The notes under the pieces are model-generated. The model was not told where the DNA came from. It did not search any database and saw only the letters and a list, made by a program, of their open reading frames with translations. The position numbers and the translations under genes are program-made. Positions 1-10,100 of a DNA stretch of 64,000 bases are shown piece by piece. This DNA comes from Peromyscus leucopus (taxonomy: Eukaryota > Chordata > Mammalia > Rodentia > Cricetidae): contig NC_051083.1 of NCBI RefSeq assembly GCF_004664715.2, forward strand, positions 101,151,661-101,215,660, written 5' to 3'. The first letter of the stretch is position 1. The number at the start of each line of letters is the position of its first letter.

Positions 1-59
1 GAATTCTATATTTAAGAGAAAATAATTCATCTGAGTCTGGCATAATTCACTTAACAATC

Positions 60-235
60 TCTAGTTTCATACATTTTCTAGCATTATGCATAGTATGCTG
101 GATGCTCCCACACTAATGCTTAATCAAGAAAATGCCCCCAGGAGTTGGCTTCAAGTCAATCTTTAGAAAGTATTTTCTGAATTAAGTTTCCTTCCTTTCA
201 GTTGACTAGATTGTGTCAAGTTGACAAAACCAACA
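60..235 (+). repeat. 3' part of a rodent interspersed repeat
   Basis: CACACTAATGCTTAATCAAG through GTGTCAAGTTGACAAAACCA parallels the right half of the copy at 825-1245 (CACACTAATTTTCCATCAAG, then TTTTCTGAATTGAGTTTCC). The element is a common rodent MER-type repeat whose RepeatMasker name I cannot give with certainty. Confidence 0.6.
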
Positions 236-264
236 CAAAACAAAACAAACAAAACAGCAAAAAC

Positions 265-820
265 AAATCCTATCCCTTATTGCAGAGCTCTAGGCAGTTG
301 AAGCCACCATGGACCACGGAGGAGGTGCTTTCCTGAAAATATCCCCTACTGAGTAGCTGCTGATAGGTGAAGAGATCAAGAGGCAAGGTGCCCTTTGTGG
401 CTCTTATTTACATAGGAGACCCTGGCAGTAGAGGCTGCCAAGAAGAAAGTAATCTCCAGTCCCTGTTCCTTACTGGAAAGCTTTACACAGGTGAAGTTGT
501 CCTGGGAGGTATTCTGCAGGCCCTTTCCCCTTCTGTGGAGCTACTGGCAATTTAGTCTGCCTTGGTCAGGGGGTGTTCTCCAGGCCCAATAGCTTGCTGA
601 GGAGCTCATGACAGTTGAAGCAACCTTAGGAGAGGTGTTTACCAGGCTTCTTCTGCTACTGAGGAGTTAGTGCTGTTTGAAGATGTCATGCCTCAGGAGG
701 TCCATACTCCTTACTGAGGAGATGTTGCTAGTAGAATCGGCTATGGGAAATGCTCTCCAATTTCAATCCTGACTGGGGAGCTAGTAGCATATTAATCTTC
801 CATGGGGAAATGTGACCTTC
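265..820. repeat. tandem array, unit about 60 bp, about 9 copies
   Basis: A recurring core such as CCTTACTGAGGAG appears near 273, 343, 405, 465, 528, 591, 652, 709 and 767, a spacing of 57-70 bp. Between cores are variants of GCAGTTGAAGCCACCATGG and GGAGGTGCTCTCCAGGCCC. The copies are well diverged, so the array is old. The 62-codon frame at 367-555 lies in it and is not a gene. Confidence 0.8.
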
Positions 821-824
821 ATGC

Positions 825-1245
825 CCTGTCTTACAGTTTCAATTTCTTGGATAAACACTATGACCAAAATCAACTTTTAGAGAAAAGGGTTTATTTCATC
901 TTGTAGCTTGTAGTCCATTCTCCATGGAAGACACTATAGGAATTCAACGCTAGAACCTAGAGGCAAAAACTGAGGCAGGGGCCATGGAATCATGATGTTT
1001 TCAGGCTTGCTGTGATTGGCTTGTTTAGTTTGCTTTGTTAGTGCACACAGGACAGAATGCCAAAAGTGGTACCTCCCACAATGACGTGGATCCTCCCACA
1101 CTAATTTTCCATCAAGAAATGGTCCCACGGGTTGCCTACAGGCCAATCTTATGGAGGCATTTTCTGAATTGAGTTTCCTTCTTCTCTGATGAATCTTGCT
1201 TAGGCCAATACAGGCCCAATACCTTCCTGTGTATCTTTTTACAGA
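825..1245 (+). repeat. rodent interspersed repeat inside the 60-bp array
   Basis: It begins TTTCAATTTCTTGGATAAAC, includes CAGCTTGTAGTC-like and CCATGGAAG-like blocks, and ends near CTGAATTGAGTTTCC. The left half matches the copy at 1968 (TTTCTATTTCTTACATAAAC). Family name uncertain. Confidence 0.65.
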
Positions 1246-1440
1246 TGAGGTTGCCATAGGTGATGTGTCCTCCAGGCACTACTCCTTACTGGATAATTAT
1301 TAGCAACTGAAATTGCTATCAAATGTGCTCTCCAGGCCCTATGCCTTACTGAGATGCTTTAGCAATTAATGCTGTCATAGATGAGGTGTTTCACAGGCCC
1401 TTTCCCTTACTGAGTTGCTACTGGCAACTGAAGCAATCAT
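1245..1440. repeat. 60-bp array, second block (left part)
   Basis: Cores TCCTTACTGG (about 1283), GCCTTACTGAG (about 1344) and CCCTTACTGAG (about 1403) keep the 60-bp spacing of the first array. The block is cut by two B1 insertions and resumes at 1741. Confidence 0.75.
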
Positions 1441-1557
1441 AGGGTTTCTCTGTGTAGCTTTGGAGCCTTTCCTGGAACTCACTCTGTAGCCCAGGCTAGC
1501 CTTGAACTCACAGAGATCCGTCTGCTTCTGCCTCCACCACCCGCCTGGCTCAGGGCT
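1441..1557 (-). mobile_element. B1 SINE, truncated
   Basis: GGGTTTCTCTGTGTAGCTTT to CAGAGATCCGTCTGCTTCTG is antisense B1; the part with the A box is shortened. Confidence 0.85.
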
Positions 1558-1564
1558 CATTCTT

Positions 1565-1739
1565 ATTTTTTGTTGTTGTTGTTGTTTTGTTTTGTTTTTC
1601 GAGACAAGGTTTCTCTGTGTAGCTTTGTGCCTTTCCTGAAACTCACTTGGTAGCCCAGGCTGGCCTCAAACTCACAGAGATCCACCTGACTCTGCCTCCC
1701 AAGTGCTGGGATTAAAGGCGTGCACCACCACTGCTTGGC
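1565..1739 (-). mobile_element. B1 SINE with target-site duplication
   Basis: A full-length antisense B1 with a T-rich tail, ending GGCGTGCACCACCACTGCTT. The 13-bp direct repeat AGGGCTCATTCTT flanks it at 1552-1564 and 1740-1752. Confidence 0.92.
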
Positions 1740-1740
1740 A

Positions 1741-1965
1741 GGGCTCATTCTTTACAGAGGAGTTATAAGCAATTGATGATGCCATGGGGGAGGTGCTCAA
1801 CAGGGCTTACTCTTCACTAAGGAGTTAGTGGCAGTTAATGATGCCATGGAGCAGGTCTCCACAATGAAAGTTAAAGCTGGTATAGGGAATGTTCTCCAAG
1901 TTCCATTCCTGAATGAGGAGCTACTAGCATATGAAGTTTCTATCAGCGGAGGTGATCTGCAGTCC
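1741..1965. repeat. 60-bp array, second block (right part)
   Basis: Units with GATGATGCCATGGGGGAGG and CTAAGGAGTTAGTGGCAGTT continue the array after the two B1s. It ends at GATCTGCAGTCCCTGTCTTA, just as the first block ends at CATGCCCTGTCTTA, and is again followed by the same interspersed repeat. Confidence 0.75.
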
Positions 1966-2170
1966 CTGTCTTAATTAGGGTTTCTATTTCTTACATAAAC
2001 ATGGTGATCAAAATCAACTTGGAGAGGATGGCATTTTTTTTCAATCTTACAGCTTGTAGTCTATCATCCATGGAAGTCATTGCAAGAACTCAAGACAGGA
2101 ATCTGGAGGCAGGAACTAGAACAGAAGCTTTGGATGAACATTGCTTACTGGCTTTCTGATCATGACTTGC
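1966..2170 (+). repeat. rodent interspersed repeat, 5' part
   Basis: ATTAGGGTTTCTATTTCTTA followed by CAGCTTGTAGTCTATCATCC matches the element at 825-1245, truncated near 2170. Confidence 0.65.
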
Positions 2171-2179
2171 TCAGTTTTC

Positions 2180-4835
2180 TTTTTTTTTCCTTCTTTCTCC
2201 TTTTTAAAAATTTTTGTGGTTTACACATTTCTTTCCTTTCATTGAAAATAGATTTTTACATAGAATATATGCTGATTATGGATTCCCTTCCCTCTTCTCC
2301 AAGTTCCTCTACCTTCCCTCCCATGCACATCTACCCTCTTTTTATCTTTCATGAGGAAACAAACAGGCTTCCAAGGTATAAAATAATAAAATAAAATAAA
2401 GACAAATACATTGGCATAGGTCTAGAAAAACACAAAAGAAAAGGAGCTCAAGAAAAGGCATAAGAAACACATGTAGATTCAGACACCTACTCATTTACAC
2501 ACTCAGGAACCACATAAAAACCCAAAAGTGGAAGGCATAATATATATGCAAATGACCTGTAGGTAAAAATAGAGAAAATATAATAGAAATAATAAAATGA
2601 TAAAAGAAAAAAGAAAAACAAACAAGCAAAATAATACAATGCTATGAAATGATATTATGAGTCATGGAACCTCCAAAGAAGTAATTAAGTTTGTTTTCTG
2701 TTGGCTATCTACTGCTGGACATATAGCCTACACTTAAGAGTAGTTTGCTTCCCCTGTGAGACTCCCTTGGAGAACATTAAATTTTCATTTTCTATTGGTT
2801 ATCAATTGGAGATGGCTTCTGGGTTAAGGATGGGGGCATTGAGTCCACTTCTTTCAACTCTAGAACCCCATCTGCTACAGACCCCTGCAGGTCTTCTGCA
2901 TGCTGCCTCTGTGGTTTCATATCTGCATTGATCTTGTTGATTTAAAGGGCCTTGTTTCCTTAGTGTCCTCCATCCCCTCTGGCTCTTGGACTATTTTTGG
3001 CTCCTCTTCCACAAGGTTCCCTGAACCTTGAGGAAATGGACTTGATGGAGACATCCTAGTTAAAACTGAGTGTTCTAAGATCTGTCACTCTCTGCATAAT
3101 GTCTGATTGTGCGTGTTTGTATTTGTTACCATCTGCTGAAGCAGGAAATTTCTGTGATGATGGCTGAGCAGGGGACTGATCTATGACCATAGTAGAATTT
3201 CTTTAGGAGTCATTTTATGTCTATGATCCTTTAGCAGGACCATAATATTTGGTTTACCTCTAGGTTCTTGGGCTGTCTAGTTTCAAGTTCTTGGTCACTC
3301 GAACAGTGTCTAGTATGGGTTCCATTTTATGGAGTGGGCCTTATGTCAAATCAGTTGTTGGTTGGTTACTCCCACAAGCTTTGTGTCACCATTACACTAG
3401 CATATCTTGCGGGCAGAAAAGGTTTTGTGCCTTAGTTGGTGTTTATGCTTTTCATTTGGTATTCTTTTTTTTTTGAGACAGGGTTTCTCTGTGTAGCTTT
3501 GTGCCTTTCCTGGAACTCACTTGGTAGCCCAGGCTGGCCTGGAACTCACAGAGATCCGCCTGGCTCTGCCTCCCAAGTGCTGGGATTAAAGGCGTGCACC
3601 ACCACCGCCTGGCACATTTGGTATTCTTTAAAGTACCTTCTTGTACAAGATTCTTCACACCCATAGGGATGAAGGATGTATGTAGTCATCAGCTTGACTT
3701 CTCCATGTTCAATTAGTTTTTAAGTATTGTCTTCAGCAACAGGGCCTTGTTGTCAGTTTGTGGAGAGCAACCTACAGTCTTGGAAATGGTCTGTGTTCTT
3801 TGGGGGCTTCCCATGGGACTCCCTTGGCCAATAACTCAACTAGATGTAACCCATTCCTGGTGCTGGAAGCTTCATTTGGTGACAAGAGATGTCTAGTTGT
3901 GGCTCTGTCTCCCCCATTATTTGGAGATTTCATTTAGATTGCCTTCATATGAGTAGATATTTTGGAAGCTTCTAATGTATTGCTACCCCTCAAATGACCC
4001 TTAAAATACAAGGTATCTCTCCTTGTATTCCTTCCCTCATCCCTTTTTCCTTCCCCATCGTTGCTTGATCCTCTCATTCTAGTCCCCTCCCTTTATCCAT
4101 CCATAATTATTTATTCCAGTTTCCTTTCCTAGATATACCTGTCTGACATCCCTCTCCCCCAATGCTTCACTCTATACCCAATCTCTGTGATTCTACAGAT
4201 TGTAGTTTGGTTATCATTACATTAACAGCTAATGTCTGCATATAAAAATACATAGCAAATTTGTCCTTCTGGGTCTGGGATACCTCACTCAGGATTATTT
4301 TTTTTCTAGTTCTATCCATTTGCCTGCAAATTTTATGATTTCATTTTTAAATGGATAAGTAATATTACATTGTGTGAATCTATCACAGTTTCTTTATTCA
4401 TTCTTTGGTTGAGGGACATCTAGGTTGTTTCCAATATCTGGCTATTATAAACAGAGCAGAAATGAACATGGTTGAGCAAGTGTCTCTGTGGTAGGATGAA
4501 GTATCATTTCGGTATATATCAAAGAGTGGTTTAGCTGGATCTTGAAGCAGATTGATTCTCAACTTCTTTAGGAACCACCATGTTAATTCCCATAGTAGCT
4601 ATATAACTTTGCACTCCCACCAGCAATGGACAAGTGTTCTCCTTACTCCACATTTTGCCAGCATGAGCTGTCATTTTTTTTTAACTGAACTTAGCCATTC
4701 TATCTGTGTAAGATGAAATTTCAAAATAGTTTCAATTTGCATTTCCTTGATGGCCAAGGATGTAGGACATTTCTTTAAGTGGCTTAATGCTCTAGCTAAG
4801 GTTTCAAGCACTGTATCGAATATGTATGGAGAGAA
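2180..4835 (-). mobile_element. L1 retrotransposon, 3'UTR and ORF2 3' half
   Basis: The rodent L1 3'UTR (2180 to about 3960, with an A-rich stretch at 2380-2660) runs into reverse-complement ORF2 C-terminal and RT-distal sequence (about 4000-4835), including CAGTTTCTTTATTCATTCTT and CTATCCATTTGCCTGCAAAT. All frames are broken. A B1 is inserted at 3467-3613. Confidence 0.8.
3467..3613 (-). mobile_element. B1 SINE with target-site duplication
   Basis: Antisense B1 (GACAGGGTTTCTCTGTGTAG to GGCGTGCACCACCACCGCCT). CATTTGGTATTCTT occurs just before (3453-3466) and just after (from 3615). Confidence 0.93.
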
Positions 4836-4885
4836 ATTCAAAGCAATTCCACTAAAGTTAGGAACAAGATAAAGTTTTCCATTTG
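4836..4885 (+). mobile_element. small inverted L1 5' tip
   Basis: AGCAATTCCACTAAAGTTAG is sense-strand L1 ORF2 RT-domain sequence. The adjoining 4790-4835 is antisense sequence of the neighbouring ORF2 segment. The pair looks like a short twin-priming inversion at the 5' end of the minus-strand L1. Confidence 0.55.
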
Positions 4886-4909
4886 CTTCATAGCAACCAA
4901 AAATAGTAC

Positions 4910-5525
4910 TTGAGTATAAATGAAATGGGAAGATACACCCTGAATGTGGGCAGCATCATTTTGTGGGCTATAACTTGGACTAAATGAAAATGAGAGATCA
5001 AGCTGAGCACTAGCTTGCATATATTTATTAGTTGCTTAGGGATGTTGTTTCAAGTTCCTGCCACTTGGATGCTGTCTTAGTTATTTTCTATCGCCATGAT
5101 AAGACACCATGCCCAAAGCAACTTGCAGAAAAAAGAGCTATTTTAGGCTTATAGCCAAGAGGAGTAGAGTCCATGACCATCATGGAGGGAATCATGGCAG
5201 CAGGGAGGCAGGCCTGGTGCTGGAGCAGTAACTGAGAGCTGACATCTGATTTACAATCATGAGACAGAGTGAGAGTGCTGAGAGTGGTGTGGGGTTTTGA
5301 AACCCCAGTGATACACCTTCTCTAACAGGGCCATACTTCCTAATCCTTTCCAATCAGTTCCACCAAATGGGGACCAAGCATCCAAATATATGAGCCTGTG
5401 GGGCCATTCCCATTCAAATAATCACAGGGGCCTTGTTATTTCCACAATGACGAATTATGAGCCAAATAAATCCTTTCTACCTTAAGTTGCTTACCACAGC
5501 AGCAAGAAATTAACTAAGACAGTAT
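4910..5525 (-). repeat. rodent interspersed repeat interrupted by another repeat
   Basis: The left part (to about 5070) and right part (about 5435-5525, with ATGAGCCAAATAAATCC and TTAACTAAGACA) belong to one common rodent repeat, also seen at 58070-58445. Strand is assigned arbitrarily; the family name is not certain. Confidence 0.5.
5070..5432 (+). repeat. rodent interspersed repeat nested in another
   Basis: TGTCTTAGTTATTTTCTATC through TCAAATAATCACAGGGG, with GACACCATGCCCAAAGCAAC and CATGGAGGGAATCATGGCAG, is a common rodent MER-type sequence. It splits the repeat at 4910-5525. Confidence 0.6.
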
Positions 5526-5985
5526 TATTCAGGTAAATTATTTTATAGCTTTTCTTTCTGTTGTGTTCTTATACCAGACTAATACTGGCATTATATAATG
5601 AATTGGTTAGCATTACTTCCCCTATTTTTGGAATACATTTCAGATCATTGATACCAGCTCTATAAGGGTCAACACTGTCATGTCATGGACAATTTAGTTG
5701 GGATATTATTGCTATTTCCGTTTCATTGCATGTTCTTAATTTTAGTAAGTCATACATATGGAAAAAGTTACTCACTTCTAAGTTTTCCAATTTATTACAA
5801 TATAAATTTTCAAATTATTATTGTATTGAAATCTTTATGGTCCTTTATATCTAACGATTTAAAATGATAAGACAGGATGCTCCAATTATGTGCATATAGA
5901 TTAATAATTGCTATATGTCTTTTATTAATTGATAACTTTATCATTATATGGTGATCTATTGGTGAAATTATTATGGACACTCCAC
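5526..5985. other. AT-rich stretch, nothing identified
   Basis: No repeat family or exon recognised. The 60-codon frame at 5685-5867 has no coding features. Confidence 0.4.
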
Positions 5986-6480
5986 ATAGTTAAAAGGAAG
6001 ATTTATTTAGTGGGTAACTTACAAAAAAGGGAAAGGTAGGTTGTGGGGTCTGGGGAAGGTGTATCGAAGTCCAGTGGTGTTCTCTGGAGCTCTGCTCGGT
6101 CAACCTCCACTGTCTAGGGTCCAGGAACAGAGAGAGCACTCTGGCCCATCCAGATCTCGGGTCTCCTGGAGCCTCCCTTGGCCCTGCCTTGTAGGCATGA
6201 CATTTGCCTAAGCCTCAATGGGGGTTTGGAATTTTCAGATCAAAGCTGGAATGGCTGCCCACTACACTGAATTCCAAAAATACCAGCCATTTCCAGAATT
6301 TAAAATCCTGAATCATGACATGACACTGGCAGCATCCAAGTTTATCTGGTACATGGAATACTCACACTGAATGTGTGGTTGAGCTGTAGGCCTTGCATAC
6401 ATCCTGCTTCACAAATGAGTCTGTCAGATCAGCTAAGCCTATAGGTCGAAGATGATGCCCCAACATTGCAGAGAAACTCT
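5986..6480 (-). mobile_element. LTR-like sequence, antisense
   Basis: GATTTATTTAGTGGGTAACT (reverse AATAAA context) and a GC-richer body with CCAGATCTCGGGTCTCCTGG look like an antisense rodent LTR of MaLR type. Borders and family are not resolved. Confidence 0.35.
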
Positions 6481-6930
6481 GGTGACTGTCCAGGAACCTG
6501 GCTGCTTCTGTCAACTCACATTCTTTGGAAGTCACTTGTTTGTACTTTCTGTTTTGCTAGGTAATATTATTTCCTTCTCTGGTCTCTGGGGGAGTTGAAG
6601 ATTAGATAGTTGTAGTTACAGTTTTCTTGTGAAGAAATTCAGAAAAGCAAGTCACTAAGAGGTGTTAAGTGTGTAAGATTGAAAGGCATCATAAGAAAGT
6701 TTTCTGTTGGTAATATAGGTTAGGAGAGAAAGTGAATTAGGTACAACATTTTAGACTCACCAAAATACGATAGATAAAGGAATATTTTCTCTGAATTTGT
6801 CAAATGCAAATGGACTAGACATTGTTGATGTGTTTTTTGCTTGTATATTGTATATAGTTAATGTACTTGTTGTATATAGCTTTTCTTATATTAGTTATAA
6901 CTTTATTTTCATTAGACAAAAAAGGGGAAA
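6481..6930. other. possible ERV internal remnant ending in a polypurine tract
   Basis: Mostly unassigned AT-rich DNA. The last bases, AAAAAAGGGGAAA (6918-6930), form a polypurine tract directly before the LTR that opens at 6931, as expected upstream of a retroviral 3' LTR. No coding frame survives. Confidence 0.4.
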
Positions 6931-7414
6931 TGTGAAACTTTATTTGTGCTCTAATAAATAAAGCTTGCATAGAGATCAGAGGAAAAAGCCAGCCATTATA
7001 AGTAAACACAAAAGTCAGCAATATTAGCACATGCCTTTAATCCTATCTCTTGGGAAGCAGGGATCTGTCTGGATCTCAGTGATTTCAAGGCCATACTGGG
7101 AACAGAGTTAGGTGTGGTGGCACATGCCTTTAATTCCAACACTAGGTAACCACAGGGGTCTTGAGGTCTATACAGACAGAAAGTGATGGGCAGGAAGAGG
7201 AAGTGATGTAGCTTGACAGAGAGAGCAAATCAGATGGCAGAACAGCAAGGCATAGAGGCATGGGTAGACAGGAAGTCTCCTTTTGGAAGCTTTGGAGTAG
7301 GCAAGGTGAGGTTAGTGTGTGGCTGCTCCTATTCCTCTGATCTCTCTCAGGTTTTCACCCCTATATCTGGCTCCATGTTTTCTATTAATAAGACCATTTA
7401 GAAATACAAACACA
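6931..7414 (+). mobile_element. ERV LTR (3' LTR-like)
   Basis: It starts TGTGAAAC after a polypurine tract, has AATAAATAAAGC near its 5' end and GGATCAGAGG-like sequence, carries internal SINE-like CACATGCCTTTAAT blocks, and ends AATAAGACCATTTAG plus CA. The same plan is seen at 22941-23456 and, reversed, at 37828-38245. Confidence 0.65.
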
Positions 7415-7588
7415 GCTGGGCGGTGGTGGCACAAGCCTTTAATCCCAGCACTTGGGAGGCAGAGCCAGGTGGATCTCTGTGAGTTTGAGGCCAGCCTGGA
7501 CTACCAAGTGAGTTCCAGGAAAAGGCACAAAGCTACAAAGAGAAACCCTTTCTCGAAAAACCAAAAAAAAAAAAAAAGAAAGAAATTA
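7415..7588 (+). mobile_element. B1 SINE with 15-bp target-site duplication
   Basis: A full sense B1 (GCTGGGCGGTGGTGGCACAA ... AAACCCTTTCTCG, A-rich tail) flanked by the exact repeat AGAAATACAAACACA at 7400-7414 and 7589-7603. It landed at the right end of the LTR. Confidence 0.95.
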
Positions 7589-7603
7589 AGAAATACAAAC
7601 ACA

Positions 7604-8859
7604 TGAACATGCATATATACATAAAGAAAAAGAAAAAGTAATGGAAAAAATTGGACAAATTATTAATCCTGACCCCCCCAAACTTCTAAGAGCAGGGAAA
7701 ACCTAGGGAATCTGTCAGGAAGAGGGGTACTGACCGTTCCCCACTCTTGATGGTGGTTAAATCAGGCACATATTATTTTTTTCAAAAAAGGTGTCATATG
7801 CCTTATAATGTATTTTGTGTGTTTATAAAAGTTGACTACTTGGCTGTCCATGGGTTTGTCAGTGTAGATAAAGAGACAGAGACCCCGAGTCTGCAGCATG
7901 CTAATGCAGGAAGCTGGGGTCTTTATGGTGATGTGGAGCCATGGAAAGGCACTTGACATTTGTGCTTGGGCCTCAGAGGACAGATTCCCCTCTCACTGAC
8001 TACCACACAATTTCTAGGAGACCTCTGCATTATAACTTCAGAGGAGGAAGAGAACAGAAGGCAAAGAAAGAAGCAGCTAAGAAAAAAGAAAATGGGATGG
8101 ACAGTGTCAGCTCTATTTAGCTAAATCCCGAAGCCTGAGTTCCATATATCTTGGGACTCTGAATGAAATGCCTTGTTCACAGCTTCCTTAACCATGAAAT
8201 GGGGAAAACACCAATGGCACAGGACAGGGATACCATCAGGGTTCATTGAGTTACTTGCAGAGTTTGACATCCTTTTATTTCAACTTCACAAACCAGTGTA
8301 CCGGTAACTACAGTTTACTTCCCCTGAATAGCATAATCTCAGCACTAGGACAGTGCTTCCAGAGCCTATGTCAGCATGGATGCCTCTGACTTCTGAATTA
8401 CTGTAAATAGCCCAATCAAGCTGCCTATAACAATCCAGTGCATCTCATACTCAGCTCTAAACAGGATGTCTCCATCACATTCCTCCTTCAGGGCTCAGGG
8501 AACCCCGAAGAGGAGGCAGGAAGAGTGTAAGAGCCAGGGGGCATAGAGGACACCAGGAGACCCTCTAAATCAACTGAGCAAAGCTCCTCTGAACTCTCAG
8601 AGACTGAGGCAGCAAGCACAGGGCCTGCATGGGTCTGCACCAGGTCTTCTGCATATATATTATTGCTTCCAGTTTAGTGTTTTCTATGGGATTCCTGAGT
8701 GTGTGAACAAATGGGTCTCTGATTCTTGTGTCTTCTCTTGGGCTCTTTTCCTCCTGTTTATTTTTGTGAACGATAACATTACATTTAAAGTTTAGATTTA
8801 CTATGCTTGAGAGACCAAAGAGCAAAAAAATGCCTGGAACATGCAAACCCCTAGCTTGT
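7604..8859. other. unassigned stretch
   Basis: Contains a short block (7676-7730) that reads, reversed, like 16335-16372. The rest is unassigned. Frames at 7747-7959 and 8565-8846 lack domain or splice support. Confidence 0.4.
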
Positions 8860-9297
8860 ACAAGCTGTGCCCTAGGAGCTCACCCTCAACCCCTATTTTT
8901 CTAAGACATTGAAGACTGTCCTTAAATTGACTGATCCTGTAAAATCTGCTGTTCTAGCAAGATAATAGGTCATAGGACTAAATACTATTTCTGTTTTTGT
9001 AATCAAACTTGCTTACTATGCTCCATGACTGGGACAATTGCAAGACATATATGTTAAAATTAGAACATGCTTTCATGTAGACAGAATACATGTAATCTTG
9101 TGCTTTTGGCTTTATAAGCCTTGGATTAATATGATCAGGGGCTGCAATTTGGGAGCGATCTCAGTTGCAATCTTGGTGTCATGAGTAGCTGGCATCAGTA
9201 CTTATTTAATAAAGCCTCTTCTTATTAAAATTTATTCATGGTCACAGTGAATTTCTGAATGACCCCAGACTCACCAAATTTTGTTCAGTTCTAACAT
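8860..9297 (+). mobile_element. solo LTR-like block
   Basis: It has an ordered set of LTR-like signals: a TATA-like TTTATAAGCC (about 9110), AATAAAGCCTC (about 9210) and a terminal CAGTTCTAACA. This resembles class I ERV LTRs. No second LTR or internal sequence is adjacent. Left border uncertain. Confidence 0.45.
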
Positions 9298-9354
9298 GTT
9301 AGTTTTTGTTTTACTTATTATGTTATTTATTTATTTGTTCATTTGCTTGTTTAT

Positions 9355-9515
9355 TTAATTATTTTGGGTTTTTCAAGACAAGGTTTCTCTGTGTATCCCT
9401 GGCAGTCTTGGAACTCACTATGTAGACCAGGCTGGCCTCGAACTCACAGAGATCGATCGGCCTGCCTCTGCCTCTCAGGTGCTGGGATTAAAGGTGTGTA
9501 CCATAACAGCTCAGC
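9355..9515 (-). mobile_element. B1 SINE
   Basis: Antisense B1: CAAGACAAGGTTTCTCTGTG to GGGATTAAAGGTGTGTACCA, older than the CRICETID-type copies (GTAGACCAGGCTGG form). Confidence 0.88.
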
Positions 9516-9555
9516 TATAGTTTATTTCATTATTACCCTTTAGAAGCCTGTATGT

Positions 9556-9558
<3 letters not shown>

Positions 9559-9610
<52 letters not shown>
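9559..9610. repeat. (CA)n microsatellite
   Basis: An uninterrupted CA run of about 52 bp. Confidence 0.97.
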
Positions 9611-9611
<1 letters not shown>

Positions 9612-10100
9612 CTTTATTTATTCTTTGGGAATTTCACATCATGCACTCCAATTCTGCTCATTTCCCAGTCCCTCCATATCCTCCCTCCACCCTTGCAGTG
9701 TCCCTACCCAAAAAGAAAATAAAAGAAATACCAAACTAAACTAACCAAACAACCAAACAAAAGACCCAAATCTCTCCTCTGTCTTTCCTGCCTCTTCAAC
9801 ATCTCTTCATTCATTTGAGTGGAACTGGGATCCTTGGTGTGTCCTGCAGTATACCCTTTTGTTCAATCAGCCCCACCCGAAAATGAAAATTGCAATGAGT
9901 CATTGGTCTGGTTCAAGGCCTCTGGTTTCTGGTACACCATCATCACTGGATCCTCACTGAAAATCCTCTCTGACATCCCACGGCTGCCCCTAGTCATGGA
10001 GATCTGCAGAACCTGTCCCTTCACATGCTCCAGCAGGTCCTAGATGGGGTAGATGTTAGGATGTTAGGCCAATCCAAGGACCTGGATATGAACCTGGGTG
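9612..10100 (-). mobile_element. L1 3'UTR-like sequence, antisense
   Basis: TCTTTATTTATTCTTTGGGA, pyrimidine-rich sequence (CTCCCTCCACCCTTGCAGTG) and CATGGAGATCTGCAGAACCT resemble reversed rodent L1 3' sequence. It leads into the GC-rich tandem array. Confidence 0.55.
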
